This document shows positions 22,150 to 33,713 of a stretch of 64,000 nt of DNA, in pieces. The notes under the pieces are model-generated. The model saw only the letters and a list, made by a program, of their open reading frames with translations, was not told where the DNA came from and searched no databases. Location of the stretch: assembly GCA_903813345.2 (NCBI GenBank), contig CAIIXF020000005.1, positions 22,449,375 through 22,513,374 of the forward strand, written 5' to 3'. Numbering within the stretch: position 1 is the stretch's first letter; the number at the start of each line of letters is the position of its first letter. Source of the DNA: Owenia fusiformis (Eukaryota > Annelida > Polychaeta > Sabellida > Oweniidae). Position numbers and translations under genes: made by a program.

Positions 22150-24977
22150 GACAACGTATGCTAGGACCTACGTTCCTAGGAATCCAAGTCCTACGGACTT
22201 ATTCCCCAAGGGGACTTATACTCCTGTTACACCGGACAACGAAACATAATTTATTTTAGACCAGCTCATGAACTATTGCGACGAGCGCGTGATAAGGTCT
22301 CAGGTCTAGGAAAGAAAAATAACAAATTATGAAACTGTAAATAACCGGTTGCAAAGAACAATACTAGAGCAAATCTGATGATGTGGAAACAATTTATTAC
22401 CGCAGACAAGAAAATGTAGGAAACAATATAAATAAACAAGAATTGTATCAAGTAATGCCATTTATAGACGCAACCTCGCATCAATCATCAATAAAATGTC
22501 AATAAAAAGCAAGCCCTTCATAATAAGCCACCGAATTGAAAAGAAAAAGTCGCAGTTCCACATTCTCCTACAATTATCCATGTTTATTTAGGTATCTCTG
22601 CTTTATCCAACCCCCCCCCAGAAAAAATTGAAACGAAATAGATCATGTAGTAATTGCTATAGTTTTGAAACATGGTTTAATTTTTCAAATGAGTTATAGG
22701 TAGTATATAGCACAAGTTAGAAATATAGGAAAATATTATATAAGTAGTGGACAAATATGATATTTCACTTTTACCCTTCTCCCTACACTCTCGACCCCAC
22801 CACAATTTTGATTAAGGGTAAATTAAAAAATGATTTCTCTATATTTGAATAGTTTTTCATGTTTAATTGTTGTATTAGTTTTTACAATTCATGGGTTCAC
22901 TATAGGATGTATAGGGGTGACAAATGGACTATTAAATCACGAACTATATTTGACATCGTTTATTGAAAATGGTATAAACGAAGAAACACAATAAAAATAT
23001 ATTGATAATTGAAATGAAATAAAATGAATGAGAATTTTTCTAATTTAAAAAAAGAGAAAAAGAATTAACACTTCCATAAAAGTGTTTGGGAACAATATGA
23101 ATCATGAATTATTATTATTATTTAATGTTACAATTACATGAAGTGGAAGACCCCCTATTGGGGATTTGATCCACAAAGTAGGAAATTACAAAATGAATTG
23201 ATCAAATCCCTGTGCACACCCCCTCTCCAATAGTACATTTTCTTGGTCCAAGTATTACTCTGCTTCGCTAAGTTGTATTCCTTAAACTAGTAAAACGCTC
23301 GGGTGCCAATCAGACCACAAAATACATTTAGGATCCGCGTAGAGCCGATCATACCACGAAGGCTATAACCTATAAGCAAACACACGCGGTCGTATCATAA
23401 AGACTGGTAAGTATCCATGAAAATAGATCGTAGGCACCCACGAGGTTAGAATTTCTACTCATCACAGTCAAGGTGTTGGACCTAAAAGAGAGGCTGGGGT
23501 ACAACTAATGCGTTGTTAAGGCAGACAGGCCTTTCTCTTCGAGTATAACCTTAAACGTCAACACCATATTTTTTCTTATCGATAAAGAATTCTCGATTCT
23601 ATTTTTTATCAATAATTAGTATTCTTGTGGATCAAAAATCCAGATAAATCAAGCAGATCAAACAATGAAAGACATGGTTATGTTTAAATGTGGAGGATAA
23701 AAGAACTCGTTGGCAGTTGTCCTGGTGATTCGTCAATCGAGGCCCGTAGATCAAGAGGAAGAGACACAGAGGGCGGATGAGGCAGATTCCGAATGCGTTA
23801 TCAGGAAGTTGCAGAACAATCAAACATCAATGAGAAATGACTTGAAATAAACTATACGTATTTGATGTGTATAATTTGTAGGCCGAAGGTTACCTTTCTG
23901 CCTCTGGCCAATGGTGATCGTTTGAATGACGAAAATTGATCAGAAACTTTTTGGGTGTTCTAGTATTAGTACTTCTTTTAAAGATAAGTTAATAGTATTT
24001 TAATTATCATCATGTGTTTGAGGTGAATTAATAATTACCGGTGTGTAATTAGAAATCACGAAAGTGGCCAAGAGCCAAGTAAAAATAGAAACCCATAAAC
24101 TATATATAAAATCCCCTTTAGAAACGTATTCCAGAAAACTATACGAAGTATGTTACCATAGTGATACTTTTACATAATATCTTTACAATTAATGAACGTT
24201 TGGTTATCAATAAACAAACAGCTACGAGTATGCATTGTTCTGTCAAAATTCGTTTATAAAAAAACATCAAAAATTCATAAAATTATATTTCCATATGAAA
24301 GAACCTGCTTATAATTTCTCGAAGTATGGAAACATAAAAGATCTATTATTGTGTCCCCGTTGAAAATATAGGTATATAGCGTGGCACATGACACAATTCA
24401 ATCCAAGACTAAAGATTGACAACACTACAATGTAAAATTGACATAAACTGATTTTATGAAGCAATATTTCATAAATATTTAATCAATAGATATCAACAAA
24501 TCAAAGTAACGAGGAAATTCCACGAAGAGTTTAGACTAACTATAGCGTCAATATTTCCTTCAAGTTTAAGATAAAACAACATTGTTGATTCATTAATAAT
24601 GAATTTATGTGTGTGTAGTTCCTAGAGTGAGCCTTCTCACGCCATAGGTGCGTTTTTAACATGTCGTTTTAACAGCCGGTGCGTTGCACTTGAAATTTCG
24701 GAAGACACATTTCGAAATATTAAATGGCAATAGGTATTGCTGAGTTTGCTATAACTATTGTTCTCTTGCTTTTTTTCTTCTTGAAACTTTCACAACACAT
24801 TGACAAAGTAACCATTGTCATGGGTATTAGGGACACCCTTCAGAGTTTACATGATGAATTATTGTTAACTATCAAATAAATATTTTTTGATGAATAAAAA
24901 CTGATCATATGGTCAAATTGTGATCTTGTGAGTTTGTATTATATATTAACAAACAAAGAACAATGGCACCATAATAT
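22150..24977. other. Gene-free stretch
   Basis: No domain or mobile element recognised. A weak inverted repeat (GGGGATTTGATCCACAAAG and TTGATCAAATCCC) lies at about 23160-23210. Otherwise nothing supported. Confidence 0.4.
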
Positions 24978-24978
24978 G

Positions 24979-25166
24979 CTTGCCCGTAGCCAGCTTTTAC
25001 CAGGAGGGGGAGCTTTTTTCCAGGGGGGAGCTTTTTCACAATTTTGGCTAAAAATCATGCGAAAAATTCTCAGAATGGTGGAAAACTGCATGATTTTGAA
25101 AGAATATCTGGCCAGGGCGGGGGGAGCTTCCGCTCCTCCAGCTCCCCCTCTGGCTACGTGCCTGAT
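24979..25166. mobile_element. CCGTAGCCAG-family small MITE, copy 1
   Basis: Left TTGCCCGTAGCCAGC pairs with right TGGCTACGTGCCTG. Interior is G-rich (GGGGGAGC repeated) with an AAAATCATGCGAAAA core. Related copies at 25348-25519 and 36703-36907 share ends and the AAAATCA(C/T)...CACTTTTC(A)AGTGA-like core. Confidence 0.65.
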
Positions 25167-25347
25167 ATGTATAATACATCTGAGAGGAACATCCCACCAG
25201 AATCTCAATCAGCTGATGTCACCGGTGAACACCTAGCCACACACTTCTAGGATGGCTTTAAGAATGTGTAAATACAAGTGGGTAGTTTGGCAGGCAGCAA
25301 CCGTGGATTGATGCTAAGGATGCCTACTTTTAACACCTCACGAATTC

Positions 25348-25519
25348 AGGCCTGTAGCCAGTTCATGTCACTTTTCAAAAAATACCAGGGGGAGGGGGTC
25401 TACATTTTACAGCTTTGGACCAAAATCACTTGAAAAGTACTCAGAATAGTGAAAATTTTTTGAAAGAATTTTTGCAATGGGGGTGATCGGTTAAGATTCC
25501 CCCCTGGCTTCGGACCTGT
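25348..25519. mobile_element. CCGTAGCCAG-family small MITE, copy 2
   Basis: Left CAGGCCTGTAGCCAG, right complement CAGGTCCGAAGCCAG; interior has GGGGGAGGGGGTC and AAAATCACTTGAAAAGTACTCAGAAT as in copy 3 (inverted). Non-coding. Confidence 0.6.
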
Positions 25520-25582
25520 GAAGTGAATGGATTATATGTAACTCTGCATGCTGGATATCCCAAGACTTAAACAGTATTATTA

Positions 25583-25976
25583 TATCACGGTCATATTCCC
25601 ACTTTCTGATTGGTCCATGTCCTATACGTAACTAAAAAATAATATAAATACAAAGTACAAATAATTAATTCTATTGGGTGAATACTGTGCATCTTTCACA
25701 AGTGATATATACCACGAACACGAAGCCCGAAGGGCTAGTGGAATATCATCCTGTGATAGTGGCACAGGTATTTGCCGAAAATAGAATTAAACATTTGTTT
25801 TATCATTAACTGTTATATTCCCCACTCACATTTTAATGGAATAACAAACTATTGATGTCTCATTAATCATAACTATGTACTCCCGTGTATATATAAAATT
25901 AAAATTATTAAGTCCGGACTAGTTATTTTAGTCACGTGTAAGACAAATCAGAGAGTGGGGAATATGACAGTGATAT
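25583..25976. mobile_element. TIR element with internal stem-loop
   Basis: Left TATCACGGTCATATTCCCAC against right complement TATCACTGTCATATTCCCCA, about 32 bp. Inside, 25670-25790 folds into a second imperfect stem around GAAGCCCGAAGGGCTAGTGG. No ORF. Superfamily unknown. Confidence 0.6.
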
Positions 25977-26327
25977 GATAACAAGTCTTGGTTTGGAGAA
26001 CAGTCTAATGGGCTAATAATTTTTTATGAAAAATATAGAAATAACACCCAAATTAAATTATGAATATCCAAAAGAGGACATACATGTAAAAGAAATATCA
26101 AAATTGTCCGAAGCAGGCGATTCAATCCGATTCAATAAAAGACAAGTCTCAGTTTGGAGAACGAATTTCTTCAGTCTTCTGCGCTTATTATTTCTTTCAT
26201 AAAAATTATAGAAATAACATCCAATTTTAATCATGGATATCCAAAAGAGAACAAATTGTCCAAAGCAAGCGTAACGTGCAGTAGACTGATGAACTTCGTT
26301 CTCCAAACCGAGACTAGTCTTTTGCAA

Positions 26328-27090
26328 AAATTTGAAACATCACACCAGAATGCCATAGTATTGAAAATGTTCAGTTACATGTACTGTTATGATGGTACAG
26401 TACAAACCACTTCATTGTATATTCCCTTCTTCAATCAAACAGTGTGGAGATTTACGAAACATCACACCAAAATATCATAGTAATGGAAATGTCCAATTAC
26501 TGTTATGATAGTACAGTATAAACCCCATCATTGTACGTATATTCACGTGTTCAATCAAACAGTGTCGAGATTTACGAAACATCACACCAGAATATCATAG
26601 TACTGTAAATGTCCAATTACTGTTATGATAGTACAGTAAAAACCCCAGCATTTTATATTCAAATGTTCAATCAAACAGTGTCGAGATTTACGAAACATCA
26701 CATCAAAATGTCTAGTACTGTAAATGTCCAGTTACTGTTATGATAATACAGTATAAACCCCTGCATTGTATGTTCACTTGTTCAATCAAATATTGTCGGG
26801 ATTTACGAAACATCACACCAGAATGGGATAGCACTGGTAATGTCCAGTTACTGTTATGATAACACAGTATAAACCACTACACCCCACTACATTGTATTTT
26901 CACTTTTTCAATCAAACATTGTCGGGATTTACGAAACATCACGCCAGAATGTCATAGTACGGAAAATGTCCAGTTACTGCTATGCGGGCTTAGTATGATA
27001 GTACAGTATAAACCCTTTCATTGTATATTAACTTGTTCAATCAAAATTAACATATTCCCTTTGTTGAGATTCACAAAACATCGGAGTAGT
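26328..27090 (+). repeat. ~118-bp tandem satellite, about six copies
   Basis: GAAACATCACACC(A) recurs at about 26335, 26455, 26575, 26692, 26808 and 26933, each followed by ATAGTA, TGTCCAGTTACTGTTATGAT, ACAGTATAAACCCC, CATTGTATATTC and CAATCAAACAGTGTCGAGAT. Units are 116-124 bp. The unit is homogeneous, suggesting recent amplification or gene conversion. Two copies of a different ~170-bp unit precede it (25985-26310, with TAGAAATAACA(C/T)CCAA and GGATATCCAAAAGAG). Unit length rules out CRISPR. Confidence 0.85.
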
Positions 27091-27094
27091 ATGT

Positions 27095-27446
27095 CATAAA
27101 AACGCCTGTTAACCGATAAACATTACTCAACAATGATATTGTGAATGATCACGTAAATAAGTAATTAAATTCACGATGACGAAGGTATGATCGGAATTAA
27201 TTAAGGAGACCTTGATATATCTAACACCTTTGATGGCATGACTGTGTGAGCGATTGTTAGCGTGTTCCAAAGAATAACAACATTAATGAGCAGGAAATTA
27301 AGCGGCTAAGTTGGGACTGACTATAATTTCACAACATCGTGACCAAGCCTTATCGGTTCATCATTTTTAGGTGGAGGAACGTGCCACTACTAGACTTGCT
27401 ATTATAGAACCCACGGTGGTTGGGTCGTGATGGCGAAACAACAGAT
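27095..27446. other. Gene-free stretch
   Basis: Nothing recognised between the satellite and the palindromic MITE. Confidence 0.4.
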
Positions 27447-27447
27447 A

Positions 27448-28331
27448 CACTCCCCTCCATAAGTTTGGCAACCTTTTTTCCCCCATTGAACTACGTGTTA
27501 AAGCCTCTTTACCTTTGAATTTTTATTTACTTAACCTGCGATGAAAATACTTATACTATTAATGGAAACGTAATTTGACTTTAATTCCAATACCTCCAAA
27601 TTTTCTAAAAAATTTTCCTCAATTACAATAGGTCGAAAATTGATGAATTTTTGAAAATCGACATTCCCATGTTAACCAATGGGAAATAGTAGGTTTGTCG
27701 CAAGTCATATGAGAGAATATCGATCCATCCAAGGCCTTGGATCCATCCGAGTCCTTGCAAAAAATACGAGTTAGGCAGGCAATTGAATTTACTAACTTTA
27801 TTTAACAAAAAATTGATATGTTTCTTCAGGTTCAACAAAGTTATAGGGCTTTAAAGTCAAAATTGTTTTCCAAAAAACCTCTCCCATTGAAATAACACAG
27901 GAGGCGAAAAATTATTTTCATAAATGACTTTGAAGCGCTGTAACTTGAATATTCATCAAATAAACTAAACAGATAGTGTTTAAAAAAAGGTTAGACAATT
28001 CAATTTTCTATATAAAAATATTTTTTGCTGAATCTTTTACTGAAAAGATATCCTGATTTCTGATTTGCCCCGAACCCTCCATTTCCCATTGGATTACATG
28101 GGAATGACGATTTTCAAAAATTCATCAAATTTATCATCAATTTTCGACCTATTGTAATTGAGGAAAAAAATTGAGAAAATTTGGAGGTATTGGAAATAAA
28201 ATCAAGTTACGTTTCCATCAATAATATAAGTTATTTCATCGCCGGTTAAGTAAATAAAAATCCAAACGTAAAGAGGCTTTAACACGTAGTTCAATGGGGA
28301 AAAAAGGTTGCCAAACTTATGGAGGGGAGTG
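27448..28331. mobile_element. Palindromic TA-flanked MITE (884 bp), copy 2
   Basis: Same ends (CACTCCCCTCCATAAGTTTG) and TA flanks as 3046-3919, same internal arms. It differs by small indels, for example a short duplication of the ATCCATCCAAGG(C)CTTGG region near 27720-27755. The two copies lie 24 kb apart and are highly similar. Confidence 0.85.
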
Positions 28332-28916
28332 TACATCACACTGGCGGATCTGGGGGGAGGGGGGAGGCTTTTAAAGGCCTTATTTTTTAATTTTAAGCCA
28401 AATTCTGAAGAAAATGGACTTCAAATTTTCAAAACTTGGCCCCACTTTTTGGTTTTAGGGGCCCAAAAATTTTTCCCGCGCAAGTATTCTATCCAAAGAT
28501 GGTGCTGTAGTATACCATTGAAGTCCCCAAACAGGTTTTTAGAACTACTTCATACCACGAAAAAAACAAACGAGTAAGGATAGTACACTCATAAGTAAGG
28601 TCCCATGAAATGAGAACGGTATCTGACTTCACCGCTGTCAGGGCGTTCCGGTGTGACCTTAAGAGAAGTGATAGGACGATCAGTTGCGAAAAGATATAAA
28701 TAAATTATGCACCAACCACAAACGTTGTAAACACGTAAGCAAGGAGAATTGGCAGCAATTATTGACACCAAATTAGTCCACGCCGGGCAACGGAGTATCG
28801 AGTTTGAATTATGCTTCCAATACTCCTTTTTCTGTAGACGTTCAAAATAAGCATGACTAAACGTTCTGGGAAATCATTATTATATAATTAAAATAAATTA
28901 GATTATCTTACAATAT
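28332..28916. other. Gene-free stretch, partly repeat-like
   Basis: Starts with CTGGCGGATCTGGGGGGAGG, a G-rich repeat-like segment of about 200 bp. At 28775-28820 CGCCGGGCAACGGAGTATCG resembles 10100-10150 and (inverted) 9930-9955. No gene. Confidence 0.4.
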
Positions 28917-28917
28917 A

Positions 28918-30669
28918 CAAGTGTCATTCGAAAAGTTTTGCACTAGTGCTTCTCAAGAGAATAGATTTTATTATTTTTACATGAAAGGTCCATGTGCAGT
29001 ATGGTAAGTGATTTTAGACAGTCATATCTTTCACAATGAGTACTTTCTGGGTATAAATACAGTGGTTTTTATGAAAACAATATGTTTTCTTTAAAGTGAA
29101 GTCCCCATGATAGATAGTAAAATATCAATCCAACTCTCTGAAAATTATGGATTAAGACCCCACTTTGTCACTTTTTTAAAAATGTAAGGCTTATTTGCTA
29201 AAAAGAGGATCTTGTTTTTCTCAATTTAAATGTATCAAAATATTAATAACATTAACATGTTTTCATGCAATAAAAACCAGAAAAAGAAGATCCTCTTTTG
29301 AGCAAATAAGTTCAACATTTTGAAAAAGTTGTTGACGTGGGGTCCCTATTTATAATTTTTCAAATTGTTCGATTGATATTTTTATCATCTTGGGGACTTC
29401 ACTTGAAAGAAAACATATTGTTTTAATAAAATCAAGTTGTATTTATGCCCAGAAAGTACTCATGGTGAAAGATATGATTGTCTAAAATCACTTGCCATAC
29501 TGCACATGGACCTTTCTTACCCAACCATTCCCCATTTGTTTAACATGGGATCTGCCATTTTTGTTAAATTTCATGAAATTCATCAATTTTGACATCAAAT
29601 TTTGATCCAATGTAATGGAGATATAACATTGAAATGTTGCGGACTTTATAGGGAATAGAATCAAGATACAGATTTATTTTCTTTATTGGGATTTCTTTTG
29701 TTCCACGCTTAGAAAATAGTCGTTCAAACAAATATGGGGGTTAACATGTAAACCTATGAGGAAAACCACTGGTCCTTAACTTTTTTGAGGAGATATAGTA
29801 TCACCTATCTTACATTCACATTTGAAATTTCAGGACCATACACAATATACTTCTTGAGATACATTGACTTTAAAATGTGAACCAATGGTCTCATGGTCCA
29901 TATGACGTCATTAAATTGATTTTAAATTAATTTTGTGAATGCCTTGAAAATTGAAATTGTTCGGTCAATCAGTTCTTATGTAGTCGTCCACAGCAGGAAT
30001 GCATTACTTGTAGCATTCTGTCCACCAGTCTTTGGAACCATGTCTGAACCCTCCTACCAATAAGATGTCAAGCCTTCTGATAACTACAGCTACCTTCAAT
30101 ACATTTCCCATTGTCTAATTCCATCTTGGAATACTTAGCCTGCTTATAGGAGTCATCGTATGCAATGTCTTATTGCATGAATGATTTTAACTTGTGTAAT
30201 TCTGTTTTCCCATTCTTTAACATGTATTCTATCAATGTTTTCTGCATCAAATTATTTTGAGTCATATTCTTCAATAGTTCATAAATTGATATAATATGCG
30301 AACTTTGATAATGTCAAAAAATCAGGTGATTTGTTCAAAATGTTTGATATAAGATTCATCTTTGCCACGAGAACAAAACTAGATATTGCTTAAATTAAGT
30401 TGATAGTTTATGTAATTAAATTTGGGCTTGTTTAGTGGTATTGTGCTTTATATATTACTTGTTTTCGCTTTAAAAAATGATATGAACCGTGCCGTCACCA
30501 CTTTGGTTACCATAGCAACCATAAAATGTTAAGTAATAATCATACATACATGGAAACCTGACCGTGTAAGGGGATAAGATGGGGGCACAAACTTACCACA
30601 TATGAACAAGATTGGTTCATTTATTTTTTTTATACATATATTTGTGCAAAACTTTTTTAACAACCCTTG
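28918..30669. mobile_element. Mariner-type element, copy 2, interrupted by a palindrome
   Basis: Ends CAAGTGTCATTCGAAAAGTT and AACTTTTTTAACAACCCTTG with TA on both sides; inverted relative to 6797-8287. On the minus strand near 30040-30090 the codons (TWFQRLVDRM-like) resemble the end of a mariner transposase, but stops are frequent. A 526-bp palindrome is inserted at 28987-29512. Confidence 0.7.
28987..29512. mobile_element. 526-bp palindromic insertion
   Basis: GGTCCATGTGCAGTATGG at the left is matched by its complement at the right; arms continue through GATTTTAGACA(G/A)TCATATC, GAGTACTTTCTGGG, AACAATATGTTTTCTT and GATCCTCTTTT to a centre near 29245. In mariner copy 1 the uninterrupted site reads ACATGAAATTTCTTACGG (inverse strand), so the insertion point is clear. 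No ORF. Confidence 0.8.
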
Positions 30670-30671
30670 TA

Positions 30672-31915
30672 TATTCGAGTGCACTTTTTTCAGACATACA
30701 CGAGTTTTGCTACGTCAATTTTGCATTCTCACTCTCAGTTTATTGTCATATCTTTGATGGTCAGACCATCTTCGACATCCAATGTGTTATAACACAAGTT
30801 GGAGCAACTGCAACGTTGTGAATCAAGGTGGGGTCAGGCAGAAGTTGCAATCTCTTAAAGAAACATTTCCTTTTGTTTACCCTTAGGCTCAGATAGTTTA
30901 TAAAACCAATTCTTTTATGTTATGATGTATTAATATTTGATTTCAAAATATTTGCCTTCTTTATGTATGACCATGGGGGGAAAACTTATAATAATGTTTA
31001 AGCAGGATACACTTTTTGCAACATAAATTGTTGGCTATATTCAACCAAATTTTCCCGAATCTCATTTGCGTTGAAGCCTTGCATCTCATTGAAATATGCT
31101 TTAAGAGATTCATAATATTGTAACTACTATAAGAACAAGAAACATGTGTAAATGCATTCTTAAGAAAAAGTTAACTGGACACAGTGACAACTTGCATTCA
31201 TGATAAAGTTTCTGGTTTAAAGGGATAAATCAGATCTAGCAGGAAAGCTGGACAACAAATGTGGCAGAGAATGATTAGTATTAGAATGACTATTTCAAAA
31301 AAGGATTGGCTAGAATCAACTCTCAGTACTATCTTTGTATGTGTATTCCCAAGGCTGTTAGTTCATCCTTAGTGATATACTATACGGTAAGACACTTATA
31401 TGAAACCATTGATTTTGGACATGAAAATAAATCATTCGTTATTTCAATCGACCATAAAATCCTCGTATCAAAATAATTAAGTTCATTAGTATTCGAAAAA
31501 CCATTGAAACAATAACTCTAGGCTGTTATTGCTAAATAAAAATAGAAAACGTTAAAAAGTATACTATATTACAAACCTGGGGACTTCCTGTGCAACTTGA
31601 TGTTTCTGAGGGCCTTGATCTGATTGCCCAATGCTGAAAATGTCTGTCTACTCATGTTTATTCATTGTCATTTTCACTCAAAGTTGAGTGGAATACACCG
31701 TTGCTCATTTATGTGGAAACTTTTCCAATTTACAAATGATTTGGAACCTCGTTTTCAACGTCCTTTCAAATTTAAGTGAATGGAGATTTTTCAAATATTT
31801 TATCCTAAACTGAAACACATTGTTATGAACAACATTTTTCATTTTCTAGGATTTAATCCATCAGATTCCATAGAAATCTTGGATAATATTCTGGTAAAAG
31901 AGCGTATTCTTGAGA
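30672..31915. other. Gene-free stretch
   Basis: No domain, exon or element end recognised. Confidence 0.4.
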
Positions 31916-31919
31916 CTAA

Positions 31920-32830
31920 CTAGAAAACGGCAACTCCACGGAGTAGGAAATCCCAACGAACACTATAACATATATGTATAAACATTGGAAACATTAGATA
32001 AGTATGAGAATTTCTACTTATTTTAAAAGCATTTGAATGACCATTTAAGAGCTTTAAAGGCACAAATAATAACGACAAATTGAATTTTCAGAGGCACAAA
32101 TCAGAAAGACAATACCAAAATAGTTATCTGCCCTAAATTTCCTTCATTTTGAGAATGATTTAGCCATACTTTGAAGCGATCAGAAATGTATTACAGAAGT
32201 TTACGAGGCCCAAATTACAAAACCGATACAATATTTGCAATCTACTCTAAATTGCCTTTCAATTGAGTTTAAAAAAGCTATACTTCAGAAAGATCTCAAA
32301 ATTAACGCAAATTCCTGTTGGCAGCCATTTTGAATTTCCTGAGGCACAAATCAGAAAGACAATGCCATAGCAATGATCGATCTATCCTAAACTTCAATTT
32401 GAGTATAATATAGCCTTACCTTAAAGGGATCAGAAAATTATTGCGAAATCTGACATAAGGTGGCCATTTTGAATTTTATGAGGCCCAAATTATAAAACCG
32501 ATACAATATTTCCAATCTACTCTAAATTGCCTTTCATTTGAGTATAATTAAGCTATACTTTAGAAAGATCTCAAAATTAACGCAAATTCCTGTTGGCAGC
32601 CATTTTGAATTTCCTGAGGCACAAATCAGAAAGATAATGCCATAGCAATGATCTATTCTAAACTTCCTTCAACGCAAATTCCCATTTCCCGACACCCCAC
32701 CAAATATGAAGAAAATCCGTCCACTAGTATTCGAGTTATCTTCCGGACGGATGGACTGACGGACGGAGGGCTTCATTTGTTGGAATAATACGTTTTCCTG
32801 GAATTAAGAACAGTCATTTTGCATAGTTCA
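31920..32830 (+). mobile_element. GCCGCCAT-family element, divergent copy with tandem units
   Basis: Starts CTAGAAAACGGCAACTCCACG and, near the right, has CCGTCCACTAGTATTCGAGT followed by GGACGGATGGACTGACGGACG. Between are five units of about 130-145 bp with GAGGC(A/C)CAAAT(C/T)A(G/C)AAA and GCAGCCATTTTGAATTTC. Arrangement matches 42746-43660 though the unit sequence differs. Confidence 0.65.
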
Positions 32831-33213
32831 AAACAGAGAAGGGATTTTATACGTGAATTAAGAGGAGTTCATTAAACACAGGTATCACTAGAAATGGTGT
32901 TCACTGAAACAGATTTTACTGTAATTAGATTAAAAACTTTTATAATTTATATAGTTAAGACAATATACTGATTTTGAAGTGACCAATATTGCAGACATAT
33001 GAGCAAGTGCGTATGTAGTTTACTTGCATTGCTCTAGTATTCAAATTCTAGGACTGGTTGTTTTAAGAATGTTGATTGTCCATTTACAAATTCAAGTTCA
33101 TATGTCTAAACAATGGTATAGTCAAGATACACAAATGGTTTTGGGTGAGGTAATTCATCAACAAACACCTGAAAATGATTTGCTATTACTTTGAGTATCA
33201 AGGTTGTAAATGT

Positions 33214-33662
33214 CACTGGTGATCCACTCGATTACGCTGGTTACCGAAACGGTTCGTTTCGGCATGGGCTTTCAACTAGAATTGAATTGAAAGACCATGG
33301 TTTCGGTAAGAAAATGCACATGTTTGCGAAAAAATAGCTCAGAAGACAACAGAATCTTCGATTTAATTACTCACTTAAGTTACAGAAACGGTTGGGTTAA
33401 AAGTGCAGGAACTGTTTCTCGAAATACCGTTTCTGTAACTTAAGTGAGGAATTAAATCGACGATTCTGTTGTCTTCTGAACTATTTGTTCGCAAATATGT
33501 ACATTTTCTTAAACATATGATACTAATATACGTTTGTGATAAAAATGTCGTGGGAATTCTGCCTACAACGTGTGAAATAAGGAAAAAAGAAAAATCGTAC
33601 GTTCGACGTTCCGACATTTTGTTACCGAAACGGTTCCAGCGTAATCGAGTGGATCACCAGTG
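33214..33662. mobile_element. 449-bp near-perfect palindrome with 6-bp target duplication
   Basis: Ends CACTGGTGATCCACTCGATT and complement; flanked by AAATGT at 33208-33213 and 33663-33668. The arms pair almost to the centre: GTTACCGAAACGGTT with AACCGTTTCGGTAAC-type, AGAAGACAACAGAATC, GATTTAATT(A)CTCACTTAAGTTACAGAAACGG. Open frames on both strands are mirror images of one another and non-coding. Confidence 0.88.
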
Positions 33663-33668
33663 AAATGT

Positions 33669-33713
33669 AGCTCTCTTTTAAAAAGTATAATCAAACTATT
33701 GGATAGGGTATTT
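33669..33713. repeat. Terminal fragment related to the 57432-57801 MITE
   Basis: AGCTCTCTTTTAAAAAGTAT...ATCAAACTA...AGGGTA closely follows the right end of the element at 57432-57801 (AGCTCTCTTTTAAGAAGTGT...GTCAAACGGA...AGGGTA) and stops at the same base. It shows that the end is a real mobile-element boundary. The left end of this copy was not found. Confidence 0.55.

Noticed and set aside
26328-27090. Regularly spaced direct repeats resembling a CRISPR array
   Set aside because: The entire ~118-bp unit is repeated, there are no unique spacers, and the genome is eukaryotic.
33375-33663. Overlapping open frames of 80 and 64 codons on opposite strands
   Set aside because: They are mirror images caused by the palindrome at 33214-33662.
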